Below, one piece after another: positions 25,901-37,900 of a DNA stretch of 64,000 nt. The stretch comes from Nematopogon swammerdamellus. Taxonomy: Eukaryota; Arthropoda; Insecta; Lepidoptera; Adelidae. Under the pieces are notes generated by a model. That model had not been told where the DNA came from. It searched no databases and saw only the letters and a program-made list of their open reading frames with translations. Each line of letters starts with the position of its first letter. Position 1 is the stretch's first letter. A program made the translations under genes and the position numbers. The stretch spans positions 1,860,001 through 1,924,000 of the forward strand of contig OX336337.1 of NCBI GenBank assembly GCA_946902875.1. Reading direction: 5' to 3'.

Positions 25901-28900
25901 TGAAGCATTTTAACTAATCCATAGATGGCGTGAGTGGCGCTGACCATGACATGGCGATACAGAACTCTAGGTGCGCGAGTTCGACTCGCACTTGGCCGGT
26001 TTTTTTGTTGTAATAAGAACAGTCCAATCTACGTAGGTACGCATCTTTCTTATTTTATGTTTATATCCAAAGTAATGATTCTTCATATCTTAATGAACTT
26101 CGTGACATCATCAAATAAAAAAATATTTTTTTTTCGTTAAAAAAAAAAATTTCACTCTGGCATCAACATCTGGAGCGTTCCATATAAAAGTTCCCTTCGC
26201 CGTTATGTTGGCTCCACTGTTTATCTGTCAAAACAGCGTTGAGGGTTGCTATGTTTACAGATTTACCCGTAATTATCAGTATTTACAGTATTTTTTACGG
26301 TAAATACCGATAACATTATTAGGTAATATAATCTTCACAATCTGGCAACAGGAATTTAAGCACTGACAGTGACACTGGCAGTGGAGCCAACATAACGGTG
26401 AAGGGAACTTTTAGTTGGAACGCTCTTCTAATATAAATAAAAAAACAATAATTACAGGTACGTAGATTATAGACAGTCATTATTACAAGAAAAAAAAAAT
26501 TATAAAAATCCAAGAACCATTTGAATTTTTTACTTTTTTTCAGGCCAATTCTGCTGTCCGCGACGTTTGTGACGGAGAACTCCGTGGCGGTGGTGTGGGC
26601 GAACCGGGTGCAGAATCAGATGGAGGTGCACCTCTGCACTCAGGGCCAGGCGGCTTGCACTCTGGTCAGTTCAACATTTACCATTCACATCAATCAACAT
26701 TTATCATTCACATCAATCAACATTTTACCATTCACACCAATCAACATTTACAATTATCATCAATGAACATTTTAACATTCACACCAATCAAGATTTATCA
26801 TTCATATTAATCAACATTTTAACATTCACACCAATCAACATTTACAATTCACATCAATCAACATTCACCATCACCATTCACGTCAACATTTTATTGTCAA
26901 CAAAATGTTTCCCGCCTATGTGGGGACGAAAACGCAAATTGATTTTTTTTATAAACCCTACCTACTTTTTGAAATATCTTTATTGAAACTATACATTTTT
27001 TTATGGAAACTGACACGATTGACTACATGACCTACTACATCCGTGTTGTCAGCCCATAATATCAGACATATCAGAGCTTCCATGTAAATTTCCTCTATCG
27101 AGCCAGGCGACGAACGAACGAGATCGGTTAGTGTCTGGGAAAATTTCTCGATAGTACTAGATTCGTAGTCCAATAGATGGCGTAGTGGCGGTTAGTGCAA
27201 TAATACCTCTACCGCAAACCAAACTCTGCACTTTCTTTGTACTTATGGTTCAGTTCTGTGTTTAAATTGAAACCCCATCTCTCGGGAGCTTCAAAGGGGC
27301 ACGCTTAAACTGGCATGACATTCGCAACTTCCGCAAACGACCGAATGCCCATGGGCATCGCTGTTCATAATTATGGGTGGTATGGATAGAGGAACATTCA
27401 TTTGGAATGTTCCACTCCACTTTGAAACCTAGTTCTCCCGTTTTCCGAGCGTGAAAACGGGACGCCAGCAGTTAGCGGTGACCTATTATATCCTATTACT
27501 TTGTGAGCTATTCTCGTATATAAGGTCTTTCAATAGTAGGTAACGCTACGAAGGGGTGTATGTGTATCAGATACTGATCACGTTCCCATACCAGGGACGT
27601 ATTTATAGCTTCCACATGGGGGGTGTTCTGACGGAATAGGGATCGGCTCAACTCAATAAGATTCTAGTGTTCCTGTTGAGTCGTTCTGTATTTCGGCCTA
27701 GAGGGGTACCGATACTGAAAGTTCTATAATTGTGTGGCAGGCAGGTTGAATTCGACAAAAAAATTGTATACAGGCTGTTCGGCACATCGACCGACAAAAT
27801 TTTTTTGTAGGTAAGTGGGGTCATTTGCCATATTTTGACCCATGATACCTGTTGTCAAAAACCACGTGGTATCGAGATACAATTTTTTTTCTTTATTTTT
27901 GAAAATTTACAAAATCCCAGTTTTAAACCCTTGTAACTTTTTTGTTTATGATTGTATCAGCACGAAATAAAATTTATTGAATTTTACGGTGTATGTTCAA
28001 TTAATAGTTCTAGAAAAAATATTAATTGATGAAGTTAATACCACGAACAGGTCTTATGACCTTCCAAAATCCCGAGAACGAGTAAAAATATGACAGAATC
28101 TTAATTTCTTAATTCATTTAAAAAACTGACCGCAATTGATAGCTTCATTTTCCTAAAAAAAATTCGCTAGCTTACGCCCTTTCCAACCATATACCACATG
28201 TCATACAAATAATTCACTATGTGGTCAAAATTAGGCACACAGACAGAACAGAACGACAACACGGGCACTTATCGGTGGTCGCTTCTCGTATTGAGAGCTT
28301 TTTCGGGAGCATTTTCAAATTTAGAGGGAGGTCGAGAGCGGGACTGGTGGTTTCCCCGCGTCCTAGTCAACGCAGACTAGCTGACGTGCTGATAAAATCA
28401 TAAACAAAAAAGTTACAAGGGCTTAAAGCTGGGATTTTGGTAATTTTCAAAAATAAAGAAAAAAAAATCGCATCTCGATACCACTTCTGACAAAGGGTAT
28501 CATGGGTCAAAATGTTGCAAATGACCCCACTTACCTACAAAAAATTTTGTCGGTCGATGTGCCGAACATCCCGTATAGTATAAGATGAAGTTTGAAAATT
28601 TCATTATATCTAGTGTAAACTGCGTGTCGAAGGGGGGGGGGGGGGGGGGGTCCGGACCCCCTAAACCCCCCCCTTATATACGTCGGTGTCCCATACCATT
28701 TTTTTTTGACGTGATGACGTCACGTCTTATAAATTAATGAACACCGGCTGCACACACGAAAAAGAGTCACGTTCCATCTGAGCCTGTGTGTGCAAGCGAG
28801 AGCGCGTAACAAGCGATAGAGAGGCACAATCGGTATAGTCAAAGTTACCATGGAAACGTCTTAAGAAGTAAAACTGTCAAGATCAGACAACAGAAGTTTA

Positions 28901-31900
28901 TTGATGGCCAGTCACAAGATAATTAATCTTTCTACTGGAAATAGAATTACTGATCTTTGCTCTATGTACTACGATTATTCCACGTCATCACGTAAAACTA
29001 TCGTCCGTAAACCGCCTTTACAGACAACAAATTTTTTACGAAAATACGCGCACTTCACGTATTAAATTTGAGGAGTGAGTACGTTTGTTATATCGTAAAA
29101 AAATTGGTATGGGAACGTGATCAGTATATGATACGCATACACCCCTTAGCGTAAAGTTACCTACTAATGAAAGACCTTATATAATAATACCTATAGGTGT
29201 AATTGGTTTCTCGAAAACGGCTATAGCGATTTGGATGAAATTTTGTATTTAAATATTGTTTTATTTTTCAAGTTTATCTAGATAGGTGTCATCTCAGACA
29301 AGATCCATTTTCGCAAAAAAGAAAGTCATGTAGTGCCATCTGTTGTACGCCCAGCGAAGCTTGGTTGCCCCAGGGTATAAGGTATAATTCCTTTTATAAT
29401 CCTGAATAGCTGCCTAACCAGTGCACTTTGTATCTTTTCATAGAAAAAAATATTACATACACTTCTAATATTTTAAACCAGACTACTGGAGGCAACTGGT
29501 TCAAATAGAACATTTGAACATTTCAGATCTTCAGCCACGGTGAGCCTAACGGTTGGATTGACAATAACCCCCTCCGATTCAACGCAGCTGGAACCTCCTT
29601 CGTCACTGTCCTGCCTCAGGTTAGTGTGAGTTGATGATAGTGATTGAAAATTTATGCGTGTTGTTAGACACCTTTTGGGTGGCTCGGCGCCCATAAATCG
29701 GTGCCGGCGACTTCGTCCGGATTCTTTATCTGTCCGGACTTTTAAGTTCCTTGTACCTGCAATTTTCCGACTACATTTTTTCATACTTGTCCGGACTTTT
29801 TCGTGAATTTCAGGCTTTTTGTCCGGACTATTCAAAAGATATGGTAACCCTAGTCGGAGCGGAACCCTTGGCGTCGGTTTCTTGCTTGATCTCAAGTTCA
29901 GTGGTTCGAATCCGGCCGTCACGTGTGCCAATGAAAACTGTAGGTCCCTTCCCTTACCCTTACTATGTGGTAAGTTCAAATTGCTCAAAATCTGGGTTGG
30001 TTCAGCACCACGACCGTACCTTCTGTAGGAAAAATGACCGCACAGAAGCGTCGACTGTTTACACCTCTAGTCCAGTATAGCCAGCAATCCGAAGGGAAGT
30101 CTCTGGTATAGCACGTTCTAGACGATGATATTTCCTGGACGCTGTCTGTGCTCTGGCTCTGTGATGGATTGCTTAAGAATAATTTGCAGGTGGTGGACGG
30201 ACAGCCCTGGAAGCAAGTGGTGCAGGTATCGCAGGGCGAGGCCGGCGCGCAGTGGGGTCTGGAAGGGCGCTCCAACACGCCTCACACTGTAGCCGAGATA
30301 CTGTCGTGGACCAACAATGACGTTGTGTGAGTCCCATTTTGTAACATTCTAACTAAGTAGGGTCACTCAGGCTGTTCTACAGGTACTATCATGGACGCTG
30401 TTTGGAGAAATTTGTTTTCTTTATTCCTTGCCATCCAACCTATCTTCGCAGCACTGGCCGCAGAGAAACTGATCACCCATTTTTTGTTGGCATTGGGCGG
30501 TTGAAAACCCATCGGTTCTTAAACCGTTTCTTTGTCGCACCGCTAGTCTGTTTTCCGGTGAGTGTGATTCCCGAATCCTTTACCCTGGACCCTGGGTGTC
30601 TTCAAATTTCGTATCAACGGGCTAGACAGTCTAGCAACAGTCTGCAAATCTGCTGGCATGGTAACTCTCTGAGCGTGGTTTCGCGAGGAGAGGTGTTTTT
30701 GGCTCTATCAAATGCAACATTGGTCCCTCGTCACAGCCGCCCATGTTGGTTTACATAAAAAAGTATCAAATAAAGTTATTGTGGTAACGAATGCATGCAG
30801 AGGTAGATGTTTTATGTAGAAGGAATTATTATATTCGACAATTGCAGCTGGTACAAGGCGACGCACGTCGACGACACAGCGCAGCAGCATCTGTACAGCG
30901 TGAGCGCCGGCGCCGCTCCCAGCTGCTTCACCTGCGGCGTCCAGCACTCGAGCGGCGCGGACTGTCTGTACAACGACGCGGTGCTGAGCGCGGACAACTC
31001 GCTCGTCACCGTCACCTGCGCTGGGCCGGAGGTGCCCGAAGTATACCTGTACACTGCGGTAAGTGTACTGTATGCACGTGGTACTCGCTGCCCCCGTAAA
31101 TATCCGAATGCCCGTGGGTGCCGTCGGACTACACCTCTGAGTTAGTCTGGCGCGCGCCATATGCAGGGTGTTTTATGACCATAGGTCATGATTCCTTGAT
31201 TAATTGAAGTCTAAAAGGCTTCAGTAAAGTTTTGTCAGATATGCCTTAATTAAGGAGTTATTAATTAATAACTACGCAAAATCGCGCGCGCAAAATACTA
31301 CGGTAGTGCGACTGACCCGACGCTCACTACATTGCGACGTTGCCGCTCCGCTCTGTACATTGTCGACGCACGCACATGTTCATCGGTCTATTCACATGGG
31401 AGCATTTCGTGAATGGAGTGTCTTTATTTAGTTTAGTATGGAAAAAAAGTTCACCGTAGAGCAAAATGTAATTTAACTTTTTTGCTCCAAATAGGCTCAG
31501 GAGTACCTGGTTTGCTTTATGACCTATGGTCATAAAATATCCTGTATGACGTGCTCCCGTGCTCTTCGTGCGTGAGCAGGGAGAGCGTTGCAAAGTTTAC
31601 CAGTTCTGTGGAGGTTTGATCATGGGTAATTGACGTATTATTACAATATTTGCAGACGGGAGTGATACTGAGCGTGTGGGAGGACAACGCGGCCTTGTCG
31701 CAGCTGGTGGAGGAGCGCTCGATGCCGGCGGTGACGCGCCTGTCGGTGACCGTGCAGGAAGGGCTCCCGCCCGCGCAAGTTCTGATCCAGCATCCACCTA
31801 ACGTCGAGTCCATGACCAATGTACCACTGCTCGTCTATGTGTAAGTTTTTTTTTTATGGAAACTGACACTGTTGGCTACATCACCTACAACATCCGTGAT

Positions 31901-34900
31901 GTCAGCCCATAACACCGGGTGAACTAGGGGTGTCATATCAGTGCTTCCCTTCGGTCGTGCCGGCTGCACTGAACTGGACGGAAAACACAAACTATTTACA
32001 TAGCCGTTTCGACCGACGTTTCATTCAGTGTGGTGGTATCAACACGGGCGGGTTAAACCCTACCACCTAGTAATATAAGAAGGGAGTCATATCTCCCTAT
32101 CGGAGAGAGATGCAGTGGGGCTATTCTTTTAAAGTACCGGCCCCACACGGTACAAGTGTTGAAGTTGTTTTATGTTACCTGACGCAGTGAACATGGCAAC
32201 GGGCATGGCTCCACCGAGTTGAGACCAAATTGAGACCAGTCGATCGCGAGCGGCCGAACTCGTTGCACGCGCCTCCGCCTCCTGCAGCGCGCACCGCCCA
32301 TGTATTCCAATGCAGGTGTTGAGGTGGCCTTGGTTGGCGTTGTCACCGAACGCTTTGTCTCCTGTATGGTACTCGTACCTTCTCAAAGGTGATATTGGCC
32401 GGTCGGAGCGTGTACTCTGGCCCCTCTGACTCAGCCATTGAATTACATAAAAACCAGTCAAGCGCGAGTTTTACTCACGCACGGAGGGTTCCGTAGTTCA
32501 TCATCATCATCATCATCATAATTATCACACACGCTGAATCCCGACAATCGGTGTTGTGCTGCATGAACTCTGGTAAATTACAGCACAACACCGACCACCA
32601 CGTTTCGCAAAGTATTCGAACAAGATTCAATCGATCAAGCAGCAAGTAAGGCACGAAGATCCACCTGCTGCACGACTCGGTGGAAGTGCCAAGGTGAGAG
32701 ATGGCGAACCTGTCACCCGTTAGCACGGCATCTTGTCCTTATCCCTTAGTCGTCTTTTACGACATGCATGGGGAGAGATGCAGTGGGGCTATTCTTTTTA
32801 AGTGCCGGCCCCACACACAAAATGATGCGGAGAACGCGTAGTGTAGTACGCGGTGTAGGTTAAATCTCGTGATAAGGGTACTGCTGCTTCACCGTTCGGA
32901 ACCGGTGTAAAACTGTATGTCCCTTCGCTTGCCTCTTACTAGGTGGTAGGCTCAAATTGTAACCGACTGGGTTGGTACCACCGTACTGGATGTAAGATGG
33001 CCGCATAGCAGCCTCTAGTGTTCTCCTCTAGTCCAGTATAGCCAGCAATCCAGGGAAGTCTCCGGTATGGCACCTACCTTCTCGGAGGTGATTTTGGCTG
33101 GTGTGACCAATAACGATTGTTTGTCCCCACCAGGTACGCCGGGCCTGACAGCGCGCAGGACACCCACAGCTGGTCTGTGGACTGGGGCTCGTCACTCGTA
33201 TCGCGCTGGGGCGTCGCCGTGGCTCACATCGACGGCCGGGGCTCCGGACTCAAGGGCGTCAACAATCTGTTCGCGCTCAACAGGCAGCTGGGCACCATCG
33301 AGGTCGAAGACCAGATCACGGTCACTAGGTTCGCGCTTTTTACCTCTTTGGCCTTGCTGAATGTGCATTGGTGTCGATCAGTCTGCCTTTGTGTTAGATT
33401 ATTATTCGAATTTGGATTGGAACAGATTAGAGGCTGACCGAACATGTATTTTCAGGTTCGGCCGAACCCCGAACCTGCACGGAACATTTTTTAAACAAAG
33501 TGCCATTGAGATTTTTTAATTATTCTGGTATTATATAATCTAATACGACTGAGTGTTAACGTCAGTGTCTATCTTAAAAGGCCCTAAACAACACACTTGA
33601 CTAAAGTCATATCTAAGCGGCGGGTGGCCGAGTGGTTTGGGCATCGGCTTCTCATGCGATAGGTCCGCGGTTCGAATCCGGTCGGCGTGTACCAATGAGT
33701 TTTTTCTGACGAAACAATTTACGTGCATACCTACATCTGCTGCTTCACACCGTTCGGAACCGGTGTAAAACTGTAGGTCCCTTCCCTTGCCCCTTACTGG
33801 GTGGTAGGCTCAAATTGTAGCCGACTGGGTTGGTAGCACCGTACCTGGATGTAAGATGGTCGCATAGCAGCCTCGGTTGTGTTCTCCTCTAGTCCAGTAA
33901 TAGCCAGCAATCCAGGAAAGTCTCCGGTATGGCATCTACCTTCTCAGAGGTGTTATTGGCTGGTCGGAGCGTGCGCTTTGGCCCCTCCGAATCAGCCACC
34001 CATATGGGATTTTATTTATTTATTTATCTCTTTATTTCAGCCAACTAGGGCCATATTAAAAATACATATTAAATGTCTTAACCTAAGAACTAAAATTACT
34101 TTTTCTCCACTTGTGTCTGTACGGGTCCCAATAGAGACCCGTATGCGTCATATTAGTCTGCTGACGCGGTGGATCAGGTGCGCGTAGAGTGGGCGCAGAT
34201 TGCGTCCGCGGCACGGGCGTCGGCAGCGGCGCGGGCGTCGGCAGCGGCGCGGGCGTCGTCGGCGGCGGCGCGGGTTGCGTATCCTGAATGTGCAGGACGG
34301 CAGTTGTAGACAGCTCCGGCGCGGGCTCAGCATACTTATGGCGCGCGACTTCACGATGAAGGTCGCGATTGTAGCGCCGGAACACCACACCGGAGGGCCA
34401 AAACTCACTGCGAAGGAATGTCTTCACCTTCTCGGCAGGAATGCACAGCTTGAAAGCGCAAAAGTTCGTGTCAGCCCAGTGAGAAGGAAGAGCCTCGACA
34501 CTCTCAACTCGCTCACCCTTATCCTGGACGTGGCGGATGAGGTCCTCGATCTTCATGTCCTTTCGCAGGCGAGACACGTAGATGAGAGCTGAGGTGGATT
34601 ACATAAGATGATGAGGATTACATAAAAAAAATATATATATACATATACGAAGGTTTGTCAAGAAATTTGGGACTAAACCGTTGCTGGGCACAGAAACATA
34701 AACCTCGTGTGATGATTGTCCGCAGGTATCTCCAGCAGAACTTGCCGTACCTGGACGCGAACCGGACTTGCATCTGGGGCTGGTCGTACGGCGGCTATGT
34801 CTCCACGCTGGCGCTGGCGCGAGGCGGCGACGTCTTCCACTGCGCTATCGCCGTCGCGCCGGTCACCGACTGGAGATATTATGGTAACTCCCACAATATT

Positions 34901-37900
34901 CCATATCAATCAAAACTAATAATAAATCTGCAAGGGATGGCCATGGAGTAAGTTACTTTGTTTTATGAGTTATTGCGTTTGTAGACTCTATGCATGATAC
35001 TAAAACTAAATTGACGATTTTTAAGGTTCCGTATCCGTCGTACGGGACCCTATTACTAAGCCTACACCGTCTATCTGTCTCTCCGTCCGTCCTGGGCTGT
35101 CCCGAGGCTGTATCTCTTCAACCGTAATAGGTAAATTCGTTGAAATTTTCACAGAATATGGCTTATTATAGCCGATATAACAACAAATAATAAAAATAAG
35201 AAAAAGTTAAAAAATCACGGGTCCCCATACAAGAAACTAAAAAGTGTATGCGCACCACCTACCGAATACAGTATGAAGCATTTTAACTAATCCATAGATG
35301 GCGTGAGTGGCGTTGACCATGACATGGCGATACGGAACCCTCGATGCCCGAGTTCGACTCGCACTTGGCCGGTTTTTTCGAAATAATTTTGTCTCATGAA
35401 ATTTACCATTATACATACCTGTTATGTAGTTTTTAGTCATTAAGTTATTTGTATTGCTTTTTACGACCTAAAATAACAGTGTAAAAAATTATAAAAACGA
35501 TTATTTAGCGTTTTTTAACGCTTAGTTTGCGTAAAACATCAGCTCTTGAATGTGCTGTACCTAGAGCATAAAATATATATTTTGATAGGTAGCGATTTAA
35601 TTATCTCTCCCACAATCTTCTATCTACCAATGATATTTTTTTAGTTAAGCTATTTAATCAAGAACCACTGATAACCATCTCATTACTGATCAATTACTTG
35701 AGGAATTGCTGATTTTATAATTTTCGTCTCTAACAATGAGATGGTCTGTTGTTGCTGGGCTGCCGTAGGCCTGGCCTATTGATACGACGTTCAACTCTGG
35801 CATATTTAAAACAACTGGGATATTGGCCCACATACATAATCATTAATGGATTTATTACCAATTTCAGACACTATTTACACTGAGCGCTACATGGACGTCC
35901 CAGCAAACAACTTGGAAGCCTACGACCGATCTTCACTTCTCAACAGTGAACCGGTAAGATAACTGAAACCAACCCCTATCTCCAAGCCCAACCTCCGTCG
36001 CCCTTCATATGATCAAATAACCATAATCAGCCATTTGTTTGACGTCGTTAGATTTATAGAACAATAGTTCCCGTCGCCCTACCGAATATCAAATAACCAT
36101 AATCAGCCATTTGTTTGACGTCGTTAGATTTATAGAACAATAGTTCCCGTCGCCCTACCGAATATCAAATAACCATAATCAGCCATTTGCTTGAAGTCCT
36201 TAGTTATATACTAGAATAATCGTTCCCGAAATAAAGTATGCTGTTCTCTGAAGCCCAAAACACATTGACCAAAATGACAAACAAATGTCGTTTCATCTAA
36301 CTTTAATCGCTTGGTTAGAGTGAGATTAAACTTAAAATTATCGTAAACCGACTTTAAATCGTCGACGTTTCGTCCCTCGCTCCGGGGACATCGTCAGGTC
36401 GCAGAACTGCGACGACCTGAAGGACACGACACGTCGTCCAGTCAGGATGTCAACCTTTGAGTCATATAACGCGTAACCGAAAACATTACGATAATGTGTA
36501 ACAGCGGTAAAAGCCTAAACGAACATAACATTTAAAATATTTGCGCTTTTTGGCAAATGTTCAGTGTAGGTAGACCACAGAACCAGTGGCGGGCCAAGAC
36601 CTAAATTTGATGTGGGCAAGATAGGTACATTTTGCGAGGCCCTGTCTTGTGGCACTAGAGGATGGATTTTATCGAATTTCACTGTCGAAGTGGATTTCCG
36701 CTGCATGAACTTTCGAGGCGCGAGGCCCCTTGGGCCGCGAGGCCGTGGGCGGTCGCCCACGTCGCTCACGCTTTGCGCCGCCTCTGCACAGAACACCGCC
36801 CGCGCCCGCGCGCCCCAGACTGGTCTGGTTAGACGGGTAGTCGCTAGGGAGCGATCGCAGTGGTAGACTTCGGTTTACCCAAGGTGTCGGGCCCGGCCAC
36901 CAGGATCCATAGATAGACCCCGTATTAGCGACCCTCGTGCGGGATCGCAGAGGCGTTCAGTCGTCCAAGGTGTCGGAGTTGGGTTTATTATTGTTTATTG
37001 TATAATTTCATCCATAGGTAGGTAACCTACGCTTGGACTTGTCGAAAATTCCGCCAGTTCTAAATTCAATACGAAGAAGAACTGACAAACAAACTTCGCA
37101 AGTCACAATGTTTTGTTAGTACCTTATAAGTATTATATTATAGTAACCATAGTAACTTACAAATAATTAACCCATACTACCGCTCACAAGAGCATTAATA
37201 TTTACAGCATAAACATGAATACTGAAGAATCTGACCACACTGCCTATTTAAATTACCTATATCTTGTGTATAGTGCCATCGTCAATTTTGATATTTCATA
37301 TTATATCAAGTCAAATAAAACAATTAGTTTACGTTTATTACAAAGAAATGTAATAAGTCATATTAAAAATCAAATGATACAAAGTGTATCGAATTGCCAA
37401 AATTTGTTAGTGGGAAAAATAGTAGTCAGACTCTTAGATAAAATTACGGTCAGTTAATGCATCCTTAATACTGTAATAACTCTTTTCAATTAACATTATT
37501 TTAATCCGTCGTTTATAATTATTGTCATCTAATTGTTTTATGTTAGGAGACAGTTTATTATAAAATCTAACACTATTACAAATAAAGCTTTTTGTAGTTT
37601 TAGCTAATCTATGTCTTATGGGTACTAGTATCCGTGACGCTTCCTGCAGACCACACGGCGGCTACCCTTAAAACTAGCAGATGGCTACCCTATCCCGCAA
37701 CTGGGCGGTGCAACGGGCGTTACTGTTTGAAAATAAGGTGTGGTAGAGAACTTGTTCTCGACGATTCCTCATTAAACGTTGCAAGTCTAACATGAGTACT
37801 AAGTTGGGGGTTTAGGCCTCCACGTAGCTCACGCTGCTGACTCCACTCAGGTCGGTGGGTCAAAATGAGATACTACCCTAAACGCTGGGTTGAGTACTGC

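Noticed and set aside
28221..28403. 60-residue plus-strand ORF
   Set aside because: Lies in the loop of a foldback element and has no recognisable content.
29473..29988. 171-residue minus-strand ORF
   Set aside because: Antisense to DPP4-like exon 9 and to a SINE; no recognisable domain, so a shadow.
30807..30847. Longer exon 11 starting upstream at the in-frame Met
   Set aside because: The acceptor at 30847 fits the phase left by exon 10 and gives the family-like NDVVWYKATH sequence; other AGs upstream give stops or the wrong frame.
33617..33690. Functional tRNA gene
   Set aside because: A and B boxes are good, but the anticodon stem has a mismatch and an eight-base loop, and a SINE body follows directly.
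34200..34592. 130-residue plus-strand ORF, Arg-rich
   Set aside because: Shadow of the minus-strand RRM-like ORF; the Arg run mirrors its proline-rich tail.
37215..37457. 80-residue plus-strand ORF
   Set aside because: AT-rich, no domain, and overlaps the end of a minus-strand LINE fragment.
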